Below, piece by piece: positions 36,506-49,080 of a DNA stretch of 64,000 bases. The notes below the pieces were generated by a model that saw only the letters and a list, made by a program, of their open reading frames with translations, had not been told where the DNA came from and ran no database searches. The stretch lies in contig NW_024467119.1 of the NCBI RefSeq assembly GCF_017591425.1, positions 80,716,894 to 80,780,893 on the forward strand. Reading direction: 5' to 3'. Position numbers and translations under genes: made by a program. Source of the DNA: Ochotona curzoniae (taxonomy: Eukaryota; Chordata; Mammalia; Lagomorpha; Ochotonidae). Each line of letters begins with the position of its first letter. Position 1 is the first letter of the stretch.

Positions 36506-38637
36506 CTGAAATAGTCATGACCAATGTCAGTGTCAATTAAAATGCATCCTTTGAAATGTGTTTCTCCAAAAGTTCAATCCAAGCATTTTTATTCCAAGTC
36601 CAACATGATTTGCTCTTTCCTGGCGTGATTTCCCATACAAAGTTCATTTATGGGCTGAACAAAAACTGAAGAATTTATGAACCCATTAAAAATGAAAATT
36701 TACCATAGAGCTGGGAATTGAGTAGTAGGGTACGTTTACTTTTTATGACTATTTTCATCATATGTTTCTAACAATTCTAGCACTAACAAACATTCTAACC
36801 AACTTGTTTATATTATAGAGTTTCTGTATCAGAATCACATTCATGGGGCAAACGGTATTACTCAAAACCCAGAAAACACAAACTTTTGAAAAGCAGGCTT
36901 TATCAAAAATATTTGGGACCGAAATATTATTTCCTTGTGTTTTTATAAAATTATTTCCTTATGTTTATCTTCATAAAATGATTTCTTTCAGAGTGGAAGG
37001 CATAATGCCTTCTTCTCTTGAGACTGACTCAGGATTATTAAGCTGTTAGAAAGACAAAGTATGTATAGCACACGTGTTAAGACCAAATCTGTGATATTAT
37101 TCACCAAAACTATAACAGAGATGACATGCTTAGAGCCTCCTGCATCATGTGTATTCCTTTTTTTGTTTGTTTTTTGTTTTTTAAAGATTTATTTTATTTT
37201 TTTTATTGGAAAGTCAGATATACAGAGAGGAGGAGAGACAGAGAGGAAGATCTTCTGTCTGATGATTGCCCCCCCCCCCAAGTGGCCGCACGGCTGGAGA
37301 TGAGCCAATCTGAAGCCAGGAGCCAGGAACTTCTTCCGGATCTCCCACACAGGTGCAGGGTCCCAAAGCTTTGGGCCGTCCTCGACTGCTTTCCCGGGCC
37401 ACAGGCAGGGAGCTGGATGGGAAGCAGGGCTGCCGAGATTAGTACCAGCACCCATATGGGATCCTGGGGCGTGCAAGGTGAGGACCTTAACCACTGTGCC
37501 ATTGCGCCGGGCCCCATCATGTGTATTCTTCAGCACAAATGCTCATGGAAGGGACTTTGTTCTCCTGATAGGTATGTTGTAGGTGGAAAGAAAATGCTGA
37601 GATACTCATGTGAGTTCTATTGTATAAAGTACAGTTGTCAGGTGCAAACTTTCCTGATACACATTAAACAACCCTCACCCTGTTGAGGTCATTTTTTTTC
37701 TTACATTGCTTGTTCTGATGATATATTTATGTTGTGCACATCACTATATTTTGATGCTGACATGTGTGCTTAAGAAGAATAGTTTAATATATTCAAATCT
37801 TAATATATGAAGTAGTTGGGAAGGCAAGCTGGGTTATTTTTACTTTAAAACATAGCATGTGTAGAAGTCTTTGTAGACAGGTTTCTGGAATGTACCATCC
37901 CACAGTGGTGGTGATAATACTTTGTTTGGGAAGTGAGCACTGCAAAATGAATGTAACGCTAAGAGTGAAAGGGGAGAGGCTGCCATGGACTGTTTGCAAT
38001 TCAGCCACAAAGAGTTGAGTTTCACCAGGGCAACCACTGACCAGGGTCTGTGGAATCTTCCTGTAATCCAGAGACCAAAACAATGCAGATGAATGTGTGT
38101 ACTGCTTAAGTTTTATATATTGAACTTTTATCATTAGTGTGGCTCATATATTGAAGTTGAGGTTGTGGAAAATGGTCATTTACAACCAATACACAATTCA
38201 GTTTCTGTCATTCATATCCTGCAAAGATTCAACAAAATTATGGGTCTGAGAGCACTGAGTCTTCTCAGATGAGGTTCACAGCATTTATCACAGTAAATAT
38301 GATGTATTTCTAAATGCAGCCGACTTAATTTTTAAGAGACACGTGCACACAGGTGCTGCAGAAAATACTGGTCACAGCGTAGAAGCTTAGGCCACACATA
38401 ACTGAATGCACATCTCAGCTTTATCATGACAATCCCTTGACATTTGACATTGAACTTACGGTCAGATGTTTTCTCCTCTGTGAAATAAAGGTGAAAAAAC
38501 TGTCTAGCATGCATGAGCATTGAGGGTGAGTTCTCATTTAATATAATATCTGGTAGCCAAAAAACTGAAAACAAAACAAGGAGCAAATAATCTTAAGCAA
38601 CTTAATAAGATGCATCAATCCAAAATGCCACACTTAC
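36506..38637 (-). other. Cadherin gene intron with one CSINE
   Basis: 2.1 kb intron, donor GTAAGTG at 38637, acceptor CAG at 36508-36506. It contains the young CSINE at 37157-37514. Otherwise it is AT-rich and without recognised features. Confidence 0.75.
37157..37514 (-). mobile_element. Young CSINE with 14-bp target-site duplication
   Basis: Antisense C-repeat beginning with a T-rich tail and AAAGATTTATTTTATTTT, then GAGAGACAGAGAGGAAGATC, a C10-type homopolymer (about 37268-37278) that looks like a local expansion, the body, and a head ending GCCGGGCCC. Perfect CATCATGTGTATTC lies at 37143-37156 and 37515-37528. Inserted in an intron of the cadherin gene in the same orientation as the gene. 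Confidence 0.95.
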
Positions 38638-38768
38638 TTTCTGCAATTTCCACTGCCTTGGGGGGAAGAAAAGATGGGGCGTTGTCATTCAGATCAATCA
38701 CCTGTATGTTGACCACGGTAGTAGCAGAAAGGCTGGGTGTCCCTGCATCTTTAGCTTGCACAATTAAG
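38638..38768 (-). CDS. DCHS2: Dachsous-type cadherin, internal exon
   Basis: A 131-base exon, too short to stand out as an ORF. The acceptor TTCTTTCCCAAACCAG precedes 38768 and the donor GTAAGTG follows 38638. Its first base (C) completes a Ser codon from AG of the exon at 49609-49458. The translation reads LIVQAKDAGTPSLSATTVV, then IQVIDLNDNAPSF (the calcium-binding EC linker), then LPPKAVEIAE plus one base. This is the second half of one EC repeat and the first strand of the next. The phase is right on both sides, which strongly supports the call. Confidence 0.85.
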
Positions 38769-40214
38769 CTGGTTTGGGAAAGAACCAAGGAATGTTATCC
38801 ACTCTCCAGGAATTAGGCAAACAACATACATACCAAATAGCTAACTGAAAATTTAAAAATCAGCTGCCTACCTACTTTATTTCTCCCTTGGCTTTTCTGA
38901 AATGGCACCATTTAAGATTTATTTCATAAGAACAGTAGCCTGAGATGTATTCATTTTTGACATGGTTAGTGAACCAAATCCAGCAATCTTCCAAGGATCA
39001 TGAAACATTACTGTCAGAACAAATTGATCTCTTCTGTGAGATTCGCTGTAAAATTCAATCTTGTTCTACCCACAACAAGTTAAAAAATACCATCAGCAAT
39101 ACCTGCACTGTGAACAAGCTGTTTCCACCCTCTACGCATGACCTAGATGTTGCTGCCTTGTTCCATCTGGCTGTATCCCCAAATACACCAGCAAAAGTTG
39201 GTTTTGTGATAGTATTTTTCAGCTGTAAGTGGCAACTCCACAAAGTCAGAAAATGAAGATGCTGCTACAATGACGGTGTATGCAGAATTGCATAGTTGGT
39301 GGTTGCTGTAAAGTACAGGCATGGGTTCATGATCTGATAGAATGTTCATGCAGTGATGTGAGCTCTCTAGTTTCTTCATCCACTGAGCTCTAGGCCTTAT
39401 CTCAATCTTCAACTTCTCCTTTTCTCTCACTGTGCTTCCAACTTCCAATTACTAATGAATCTTCCCACTTGCATTTTCTTAGTCACTCTTGCTTGAGTGT
39501 TCCTGTTTCATCTCTACCTTCAGAGACTTAGGTATAGTGGTCAAGCAAACATCTTTGCCTGGGCATGAAACATTCCCTCAATCTCTGGGACATGCAATTT
39601 TTCTAAAACCTGGAAAGGTGACTCAAACTGGGATGTGGGCCTTTACAGGACGAAATCCAGAAAATTCCTGGGACACTCAAACAAGCTGTTGTCTGCAGCC
39701 TCAGGCTCTCACCATTTTTACTTGGAATGCTGTACAGGTATCGTGTCTTTCTCACCTGGAATAGTTACTAACTTACCAACCTTTTTATTGTAGTCTGTTC
39801 TATCCTCCTAGACCTTCTGTACCCTGATTTCTGCCAGAAATCCTTAATTTTGCATCATCCTGGTGTTTCTGAACTCACACCGCTCATAAAATTTCACTGG
39901 CTGCTTTTCTGATTCAGATGCCCCATACTTATTCCCTTCATGCCTATGTCTACCTTATATTATTTTATTTAAGATATTGTGAGTGCTTGTCATGCAAGGT
40001 TTACACATAGTGCATAACAGAAATAAGTAGAAGCCCAGGTCATGGTCTCCTGCAAAGTTGCATTCCACTGCAGAATGCTCCTTAACAAGCCTGTATTAAT
40101 TCTGGATGTATGGCAATGTGATATATCAGTTTATCCTATTTATTTAATTTTTTTGCTACCCTCTAAACACTTGCAAGTCTAGAAGGGCAGCTGAGAAGTA
40201 ACAGATGTCAATCA

Positions 40215-40520
40215 AAATACTTTTTAGGAGCTGGCATTGTGGGGCTGCAAAATAAGCTGTTATTTCCCATGCTGGCATCTCAGTTTGTGTGCCAGCTATC
40301 TGCTTCCAATCCAACCTCCTGTTAATGTGTATTGCAAAGCAGTGGAAGATAGTCCAAGTATTTGAGTCCCTGCCATCGATGTGAAAACCTGAATGGAATT
40401 CACAGGTACTGGTCCAGCTTGGTCCAGCCCTGGCTATTGCAACCATTTAGGAAGTGAGCCCAGTGGATCATTCTCATCCCTCCTCTGCACAATTGCTCTG
40501 TCAAACACACAGCTTTTTTT
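40215..40520 (+). mobile_element. Old CSINE, sense
   Basis: Diverged C-repeat: GGAGCTGGCATTGTGGGGC head, CCCATGCTGGCATCTC, AAAGCAGTGGAAGATAGTCC, CCTGGCTATTGCAACCATTTAG, GAAGTGAGCCCAGTGGATC, ending in a T/A-rich tract. Confidence 0.65.
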
Positions 40521-41444
40521 TTAAAAAAAAGAAATAATCTTTTTTTTAGAAGTGCCATGGGGTTGACACATTTTTAATTTCTTTCTCAATGAAGTTAACC
40601 AAAAGTGCTTGCTCTCTCTAACACTAAAATTTTAAAATGATATGAAATAAGCAGCAGCTCTTTCTTGGTTTGGGTTCCATTTAACAAGCAATAAATCATT
40701 GTTTTGCTACCATTCACCAAATGCACAGTCATGCATTGTTTTCTGTGCTGGGCCATCAGTAGAATAACCACTTGATATTCACACTTCTGGAGAGTAGGAA
40801 CAAGTCCATGTGGCGAGTTTTGTAGTATCAGTATCAGCCAGATCCATATGGAAATATTTTGCTCAAAAAAATCAAATCATGTTTTCTCCCCAGCTGTCTG
40901 CCCCTCCCCAGTCTCATCCAGAGTCTCATCCAAAACATCAAAGATAAAGTCGTATCCACTCTTCTACTATATGCGTAATCACCCCTGTTTTCACAGCATT
41001 ACACCATCAGGGATTCTATATAATGCCTATGTCAGATTACCAAAAAATGGTAGAATTCTTTGATATAGAAGGAAATACATTATTCACTTCCAAAACAGAA
41101 AGACAAGAAAAAGATTTATCAATGCTTAAACAACAAACGAGAGATTATGAAGGCAGATCTGCTGCAATTCTGCACACAGCGTCTGTGAGCCCTCAAGCCC
41201 TCTGACAGTTCCTTGGCAGTTGTTGCGAAACTATTGGTTGTAACCAGTCCAACTGGCTCCATGCTCCAGAACTGCTGCCTTGATTAGCATTATCACAGGA
41301 GATTATAACTGAAACTGGGTAGATTTAGAACAGACATTTTTCTAAATATTCAATGTTCAGGGTAGATTTCCCCTTTTCTACCAACCAGGCCAAGTTCCTA
41401 CTGCAATGTTAGATGTAAATGGGGCTTTGACTAGAAGGATATTT

Positions 41445-41850
41445 TCTTTGCATTTTATTTATTTATTTGGAAGACAAGAAAGAAAGAAGGATGGAGGGAG
41501 GAAAACAGAGAGAGAGAAAGAGGAAACAGAGAAAAAGAGTGAGAACAAGCTCCCATCTGTTGAGTCTCTCCTCCAAATGCCTGTAACAGCCAGTGCTGGA
41601 CCAAGATGAAGCCAGGGATTGGAAATTCAATTCAATTCATGCCTGCCTTTTGAATGGCAAGGACTCAAAAGACTTGAGTCCTAACTACCCTGCTAGGATG
41701 TATACTAGCAGCAAGCTGGACTTGGATGTTGAGCCAGAACTGCAGCCAAGACATTCTGGTAGGAGACTGAGCCAAACCCCAGTCCAATAATCTATACCAA
41801 ATACTGGTTCCAACTGGGATCTCCTTTTTTCCCCACTGCTTTAACAAATT
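41445..41850 (-). mobile_element. CSINE, antisense
   Basis: Antisense C-repeat, diverged: TTTTATTTATTTATTTGG tail, a long purine-rich stretch (41470-41550, AAGAAAGAAGGATGGAGGG) that is longer than usual, GTGCTGGACCAAGATGAAGCC, AGCAGCAAGCTGGACTTGG and a decayed head near 41800-41850. Confidence 0.55.
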
Positions 41851-42589
41851 CTGAAGTTGTGAGTAGGTTTATCAAAACTCTTTCTCAAATACAAATTAAA
41901 TGTCTACCATGAATGTCTGATTCTCTCCTGAAAGTCTCAGGAATACATGTATCAACTAATACTAGAAACATTTACAGAAATAATTGTGATTCCTGGTTAC
42001 AACAGCAGACTGCCATCTGATTATATCTCCTCTTCCTCCAGAAGTTCCATTTGAATGTTAGCTATAAATAAATAAGGTCTAAGTCCTTAAGGCTAAAAGA
42101 AAGTAGGTGAAGATATTAGTGAGTGGAATATGTGAGAAATTTTAACAATTTCCAGGAGAAACAGGCAGATTGAGGAGTAGTTATGTATGAAGGTACCAGT
42201 AGAAATCAGAGATTAAAATGCATTCACAATGTGTAACATCAAGATTATATCCCAATTGAGTTGCATGATGGTTATAATGATGCATAAATGTAGCTTCACT
42301 TTTTGTGACAAATGTACCACTCTTGTGTGGGGGGGTGTTGATAGCTACAGAGCTGTGCATGTGTTAGGGAAGGAGCATATGGAATATCTTCGCTACTTCC
42401 TCTCAGTTCTCCTGTGAACATAAAACTGCTTTTAAAAAATAAATTCCATTAAAAATGAACTGAGTGGAAGAAAATGGTAAGTGAGAAGCAGAGTTACCAA
42501 GTAAGGAGACTTCAGATGTGGCAAAGGAAGGGCAAGGTATGGAGCTAAGAACACTAGAGTTTTTAAAGTTGAGAGATATGTTGCTGGAG

Positions 42590-42850
42590 GCGGGGGAAAA
42601 GAGAGAAAGTCCCACCCCACTGGCTCACTCTCTAAATGCTTGTTGTGAGCCAAAAATGCAATCCAGGTCTCCAACATGAGTTATGGGAGCCCAATCAATC
42701 AGGCTATCACCATTGCCGCCCAGGTTGTATATTAGCAGGGAACTAGAATCAGGAATCATCCTAACCCTAAACCTAACTCAGGCTCTACAACGGAAGATGC
42801 ACCATGTGCACTGGAGTTTAAGCTCTTCAGCCAAATGCCTGCCCTGATGA
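42590..42850 (-). mobile_element. Old CSINE fragment, antisense
   Basis: Words in order for an antisense C-repeat: GAGAGAAAGTCCCACCCC, GGTCTCCAACATGAGTTATGG, AGCAGGGAACTAGAATCAGG, TTTAAGCTCTTCAGCCAAATGCC. Strongly diverged. It contains CCTAACCCTAAACCTAAC at about 42759, which looks telomere-like but is only a short chance run. Confidence 0.45.
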
Positions 42851-43647
42851 ATTATTTTAAACCCAACGATAACATTCCTTTTGCCAGCACCCTCACAGCC
42901 CTATAAATGATGGTTAAGGATGGGCTATATAAAGAAATAGAGAGGGATAGTATCTTCTAATAATAACCCCATACGCAAATGGTCTAAACCATTCAACCAA
43001 AAGATACAGGGTGGACTGAATGGACTAAAATACAAGTTCTCTTTGTTGCATACGAGGAACACACATCAGCAACAAAGGCACACACAGACTGAAAGTAAAA
43101 GGATGGAAAAAAAGATATCCCATTCAACATAAAGGAAAACAAGCAGATGTAGCCATTCTAACATCACCCAAAATGACTTTAAAACAAAACTGTTAAAAGT
43201 GTGACATTCCTCAATATAATCAAGGCAATATATGTAAACCCATTGCCAGCATTTTGCATGGGCAAAAGTTAGGGGCATTTCCACTAAAATTGGGACACAG
43301 ACAAGGAGGTCTACTCTTACCACTGCTATTTAATATAATTATGCAAATTAGAGCCAGAGCCATTAAGCCAGAAAAAGAATTCAAAGGGATGCAGATTAGA
43401 AGGAAGGAAGTTAAGATAACCCTGTTTGCAGAAGACAGGATTCTGTACACAGGAAAACCAAAGGACTAAGAAATGATTCTCCTAAGAATTTGGTAAAGTT
43501 GCAGGATATAAAACTAACACACAAAAAACAATAGCCTTTGTATACACCAACAGTTCTATGGCTAAGAAAAAAAATAGTCCTACTCATAATAGTTGGAAAA
43601 AAAATTGAATACCTTGGAATAAATTTAACTAAGGATGTGAGTAATTC

Positions 43648-43725
43648 CTATTTTTTTAATGTTTTTAGTTTGAATTTTGAATTATGTGGTACATTTTTGT
43701 ATAGGCTGAGATTCCCACCCCCCAA
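43648..43725 (-). mobile_element. Tiny 5'-truncated L1 3' end nested in an older L1
   Basis: About 78 bases: a T-rich left side, TTATGTGGTACATTTTTG, ATAGGCTGAGATTCCC and CACCCCCCAAG. Reversed, this is the G-rich stretch plus terminal motif plus A-tail of a lagomorph L1. GATGTGAGTAATT is repeated at 43634-43646 and 43726-43738, a target-site duplication that proves insertion into the older ORF2. Confidence 0.8.
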
Positions 43726-44576
43726 GATGTGAGTAATTTCCACAATGAAAATGAAAGAAATAGAAGATACCAAATATGGAAAAATCCTCTATATCCATAG
43801 ACTGGAATAATTAATATCAAAATGTACATACTGCCAAAAGCAATGAAAAGATTCAATGTGATCCCAATAAAAATACCTACGATATTCTTCTCAGATCTAG
43901 AAAAGAAATGATGTTTAAATTCATGTGGAAAAACAAGGGACCCTGAATAACCAAAGCATCCTGAAACAGCAAAAACAAAGCTTGAGGCATCACAATACTA
44001 AACTTCAAGATGTTTTACAAGAACAGTTGTAATCAACACAGCCTGGTACTAGCACAAAAACAGACCCAGAGATCAATGGAACAGAATAAAAACACAGGAA
44101 ATGAAACCACACATCTCAGCCAACTGATTTTTGACAAGCAAGCTGAAATCAATCCAGGGAGAAAGTACAATTTTGTAAAGAAATAGTGCTGGGAAAATTG
44201 GATTTCCATGTGCGGAAGTGTGAAACAAGATCCCTACTTTACACCTTATACAAAATATTCTAAAAGATCAGGGATCTAGATCTAGAACCTGATAACGTCA
44301 AATTATTAGAAAAAAGCATTATAGACATTCTGCAAGACCTAGGGACAAAGACTTCTTGGAAAATATCCCAGAAGCATAGGCAATTAAAGCAAAAAATAAA
44401 CACATTGGGTTACATCAATAAAAACTTTTGCACTGTAGAGGAAAGCAGGAATAAAGAGACAGCTGACAGAATGGGAGAAAATATTTGTAAACCAAGCAAC
44501 TGATAGAGAATTAATATCCAAGATTTAGAAAGAGATGAAAAACTCAACAGCAAAACAATCCAGCTAGAAATAGGCA

Positions 44577-44900
44577 AAGGTCCAGCACAATGGTTCAGTG
44601 ACTAAATCCTTGCTTTGCACACGGCAGGATTCAGTATGGGCGCTGGTCCAGAGGGACACATAGATGACCATCCAGCTCCCTGCTTGTGGTCTGGGAGAGC
44701 AGTAAAGGGTGACTCAAGGCCTTGGGACCCTGCACCTAAATGGGAGACTTGGAGGAAGCTCCTGGTTCCTGGCTTCGGATTGGCTCAGCTCCAGCCATTG
44801 TGGCCACTTAGGGAATCAGTCAGCAAATGGAAGATATTCCTCTCTGTCTATCCTGCTCTCTGTAAAACTGCCTTTCCAATAAAATAAATAAATCTTAAAT
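44577..44900 (+). mobile_element. CSINE, sense, nested in L1 ORF2
   Basis: C-repeat: GTCCAGCACAATGGTTCAGTG head, GATTCAGTATGGGCGCTGG, ATCCAGCTCCCTGCTTGTGG, CTTGGGACCCTGCACC, GGCTTCGGATTGGCTCAGC, CTCTCTGTCTATCC and a tail ATAAAATAAATAAATC plus A-rich. Interrupts the L1 of 42950-45180. Confidence 0.85.
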
Positions 44901-45394
44901 AACAACAAAAAAAGGAAAGGGGCAATGGGCGCACACATTTTTCAAATGATTAGATTCAAATGTCTAATAACATATGCAAGATTCTCTGATCAGTAGCAGC
45001 CATCAGGCAAATGCAATAAAAACCACAATGAGGGTCCATTTTACCCCACTGAGAATGACTATCATAAACAAAACAAAACAAAGCAGTGAGTGCTGGCAAG
45101 GATGTGGGGTAGAAGTTGTCCTAATCCACTGTTGGTTTAGAATGTTTCTTCCAATTAGGAAGAAATAAAATTTTGTATATGTAATAACTAACAGAGTATA
45201 AAAATATAATATATAAGTGAGAGTGACTTCCTGGGAATTGATGATTGTTTATAGCCTTTTTGTATACTCCTGAGGAATAGCAGTGTTGTTTTCCTACTGC
45301 TTTGTTAACCTTGCCCAGAGTGTGGCTTTGATGGTTAATGAGAAGTTGTTGGCCTGGTAGGAAACGTCAGGCACTAACTTGTTGGGCTGCTGCT

Positions 45395-45435
45395 TCCACT
45401 GGGACTCTAGCTGGGACTCCAGCTGGGACTCCCCA
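45395..45435. repeat. 12-bp tandem repeat, three copies
   Basis: The unit GGGACTCTAGCT / GGGACTCCAGCT / GGGACTCCCCAA recurs three times at a 12-base step. Confidence 0.8.
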
Positions 45436-46057
45436 ACTAGACAACTGAACTCAGACCATGGTCACAGAGGAAAAACAAAATCACAGGATGTTTGGTCAGA
45501 TCTTGGAGAGCATGTGTCAGGACTGGGTCAGTCAGAAGCTGATGTGTTTGCAATAGACAGCATCCCAGATGCACACAGAGTACATATCTAGGCCAACAAA
45601 GGACACTGACTGCCTCCTCATAGGATGGAAAACGGAGCAGGTTGGACAATTCTCCTGGCTAAGTTTTCCAACATGTTCTTGGGTCTGTGGATGCACTAAG
45701 GTGGACTTTGTCAACTAGTAGACCCTGTGAAGATTTTCTCAACCCTGGAACAATAAAACTGACAACTTCTCAGAACCATCAAAGTCACCCAACTAATATC
45801 TTCAGAACACTCTTCCCCACATTGGGGTCTCTAAGACACCTTTGAATAACCATCCCCTATCCCTGGTGCTGACATAGTTTGACAGCAAAGAGTGGCTCCT
45901 TTCCTGTCCTCCCCCAAAGGCACAGGAGAAAAAAAAAACCTGAAACATCCCACCAACCTTGGTCCACCCTAATCAGAGGTCCACATGGGTGTACATCCCT
46001 CTCAACTATGTAAACAATATTAAAAAGAAAATATATTTTTTAAAAATAAATGAAAAA

Positions 46058-46370
46058 TAGGGCCTGACACGGTATCCCAGTGACGCTGGGATCCCATATG
46101 GTTGCTGGTTCTAATTCAAACAGGCCCTGCTTCCCATCCAGCTCCCTTCTCATGGTCTGGGAAAGCAGCAGAGGGTGGCCCTAAGCCTTGGGACCCTGTA
46201 CCCACGTGGGAGATGCAGAAGAGGCTCCAGGCTCCTTGCTTCAGATTGGTGCAGCTGCTTTGGCCACTTGGGGAGTAAATCCACAGATGGAAAATCTTCC
46301 TCTCTGTCTCTCCTCCTCTCTGTATATCTAACTTTCCAATAAAATAAAATAAATCTCTATAAAAATAAAT
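46058..46370 (+). mobile_element. CSINE, sense
   Basis: C-repeat: AGGGCCTGACACGGTATCCC head, GATCCCATATGGTTGCTGGTTC, TCCCATCCAGCTCCC, GGGAAAGCAGCAGAGGGTGG, CCTTGGGACCCTGTACCC, CTCTGTCTCTCCTCCTCTC and an AATAAAATAAAATAAATC tail. Part of the head (about 20-30 bases around the A box) is missing. Confidence 0.85.
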
Positions 46371-46499
46371 TTAAAATAATAAATAAATATTAAGGAGGCA
46401 CTAAGGAGCAACAGAAACAACAGGTGGGAAAGGGATCAGAGTGAGCGAAGGGAAAGGCCAGATAGCAGGATGTTTAAAATATTCACAACCTGGATGGTG

Positions 46500-46815
46500 A
46501 TGCAGACTGTGTGTGCACGTGCGTCAAAGCGTCTGTGTGTATGTGTGAGCATGTGTATGATACCGTCTGTGTGTGTGTGTATGCATGCACGAGGCCATCT
46601 GTACATCCCTCTGGACCAGTGTGAGCATGTGAGTGTGTGAGTCAAAGTTTCTGTGTGCACATGTAAGCGTGTGTATGAGAGAGAGAGAGAGAGAGAGTGT
46701 GTGTGTGTGTGTGTGTGTGTGCATGCATACTCGAGGCTATCTGTACATCCCTCTGGATCATTGTGAGCATGTGAGCGTGTGTATGATAGTGTGTGTGTGT
46801 GTACGCACATGCAGT
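46500..46815. repeat. Compound GT/GA microsatellite with higher-order repeat
   Basis: GT runs (46567-46580, 46697-46720, 46790-46802) and a GA run (46676-46696) are embedded in a larger unit. The words CGAGGCCATCTGTACATCCC (about 46590) and CGAGGCTATCTGTACATCCC (about 46731) sit 141 bases apart and are each followed by TGTGAGCATGTGAG. The array therefore has a period of about 140 bases with internal dinucleotide expansions. Intronic. Confidence 0.9.
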
Positions 46816-48929
46816 AACCATCTGTGTGTCCCTCTTAGCACCAGTGTGTGTAGGACTGAGCTGCTTTCAAATGTTGCTTCTCTAAGCCTTGAATTAAATT
46901 CTTTACGGGAAATTAAAGAAAGGCTCCTTTAAATATTGGGGCCAATTGTAAACGTTGGGAACACAGTGGCTATGACGCAAATAGGAAAAAGTTGAAAGAA
47001 GTTAGATTTGTTAATTGGGCCCATTGAAAAAGAACACTGGAGCAGAAAGTGCTTCCTTCTAGGGGCCCAGCTGACCATTAGTGGCCTCTGATGTGCAAGC
47101 ACTCAGCTCTAACTGGGCTGGGGTCACCTGCAGCTGTCTAGGAGGGGAGAGAAGCTGCCAGATGGAAATTACTATAGAAACCATGGAGCAGCAATAGATT
47201 TCCAAAAATTTATGCAAGGACCATACTCATTAATTAACAAGAAATTCCTCAGTATTCATGTGGAGTGAGGTTTTACACTTTTAAAGTACTCTTGAAGTAA
47301 TCATTTGAACTGTATTAAACAAGAAACTAATCAAATGTCTAGAGATGCAAGGGTTTTCAGAGGTTAATTAATCCAATCCACCCAGTTACTTACTCCATTT
47401 TAATCCCTTCTCATTGTTCAACCACATAAACATATTGTACTTTCCTCATAAAACATGAAAGTCATCTGGCATGAGGCAACACTGATGTGTGCTTTCTGTA
47501 TATCTGCCTTTTTTCCCAAAAGGAATATTTTCTCTGCAGCTTGTGCAACTCACAGTGTCACTGCCCAGATGCCAATCCAAGTATAATTATCACCGTGACC
47601 CTGAGCCAATCACTGAACCTCTGTTTGCTTATTTCCAGTAAATAACAAAACACCTATCTGAACTTCCTCTTGAGGTGGTTGTGATTTGTTAAGGAAATAT
47701 TGTACCTCCCACTTGGCTGATTTGGCTTTCCCATTATTTCAGCTGCCCTTCATCAACTCTGTTCCCAGAGCATTAAATGAAAACAAATACAAATTTTAAA
47801 TTGTTTGCCATCACATTCCATGAATTGGCTCTTTGTCCCACATATAGATTCTGTGTACACTTCCTTCCCAGTAGCTACATGGTGGCCATCTTAGCTATCA
47901 GTGTGTGTTCAAGTAACCCTTATTTCATACACTAACAGCCCCCAAGCACAATAATATTGTTGCAAAGGAGGTAGGGCGAAGGGCATAAAACATAGTAGTT
48001 CATTGCAGAACTCCTACGTGGCAATCCTGAAAGGCATGTGGAAAGAACACAGGACATTCAGGGTTTAGTGCTCCCTGCAGTTTTAGGCATCCACTGGGGT
48101 TTGGGGGTAAACCCCTCACAGAGAAGAGGCACCACTGTATAGAACATGAAGAGGCTTTTAGAACAAAATCTCCGAAGGTCCAACACGAACATGAACACAT
48201 TTGAGATGTACAATGAGAAAGTTATGCCTGACCATAGGTTACTCATCCACTTCCCTGAAGACACACACAGTTAACGGTTTCTTTTTTTTTTTCCACAACT
48301 ATTCAAAAATTCAGGGCCTGCTGCTCCTCAGAAAGCCATGCTGTGAGAGCTCTGTTGTACAACTTGCTGTTTCCCTCACACAGTGCCAGATGTTCCAGCT
48401 CCTCACCCACACATGCAGATGTCTCACACCACCTTCTTTCCAAAAAATCAGCTCCCAGTTATTTCATGGAAAGCTCAGGCCTGATGTCATCCAGCAGTCC
48501 CCACTCACAGACCTTCTAGGCTTCTCACTGGCTTTTGCTTTCACAGACTGTGATACTACACACATGTCTGCTGTAAGTCTACATTTTGTAGCACTGACAT
48601 TTCCAAATAACTATATTCCCTCCTTTATAGGATATCACAGAAGGCCAGCCTATCTTGGACTCTAGATGAAAAATGTTGATGTTGAACTTTGCTTTGGATA
48701 AGATAATCTCTTTTGGAACCGGAACAAGTTCCAAGTCTTCATATAACAAGTTCATGTCTTCATATACAAATTAAGAATCAAGAATTTTGCAAATGCCCTA
48801 ACAACCAAGAACTAAGCCATTGCTTACAATGCCAACATCCCAGCTGGGCATCTGCTCAACTCCTGCTTGCTCCATTTCTGATCCTATTTTCCTACTAATG
48901 AATAAGCAGCAAATGATGGCCCAAACACA

Positions 48930-49080
48930 TAGGCCCCTGATATTCACATAGGAGAATGAGATGGAGTTCCAATCTCCTGGTTTCAGACTAACCTGGTCTC
49001 ATTTGGAAAGTAAACAATGGGTAGATCATCTCAGTTTCTCTCTCCCTTTCAAATCAAATGATTAATCCTTTTTAACAAAG
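48930..49080 (+). mobile_element. CSINE 3' fragment
   Basis: ACACATAGGAGAATGAGATGG, CTCCTGGTTTCAGAC, TCATTTGGAAAGTAAAC, GGGTAGATCATCTC and CTCTCTCCCTTTCAAATC are the distal half of a diverged C-repeat. Confidence 0.5.

Larger units (their letters stand above)
42950..45180 (+). mobile_element. Old L1 with internal deletion, ORF2 remnants
   Basis: 42960-43195 matches the L1 ORF2 endonuclease region (CCCATACGCAAATGGTCTAAAC, then GACTGAAAGTAAAAGGATGGA). At about 43198 the sequence jumps to the reverse-transcriptase region; the frame 43254-43469 reads [19 protein letters not shown], and the catalytic motif is FAED in place of FADD. It continues through 44570 and resumes after a CSINE at 44900-45180 with the C-terminal region (ATGAGGGTCCATTTTACC, GCAAGGATGTGGGGTAGAAG). 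Many stops are present, so it is dead. It is interrupted by two later insertions at 43648 and 44577. Confidence 0.8.

Noticed and set aside
42755..42780. Telomere-like CCTAACCCTAAACCTAAC
   Set aside because: Fewer than four imperfect units inside a decayed SINE; chance similarity rather than an interstitial telomere.
46436..46932. Open frames rich in His-Thr or Cys-Val
   Set aside because: Translated GT/CA and GA microsatellite.
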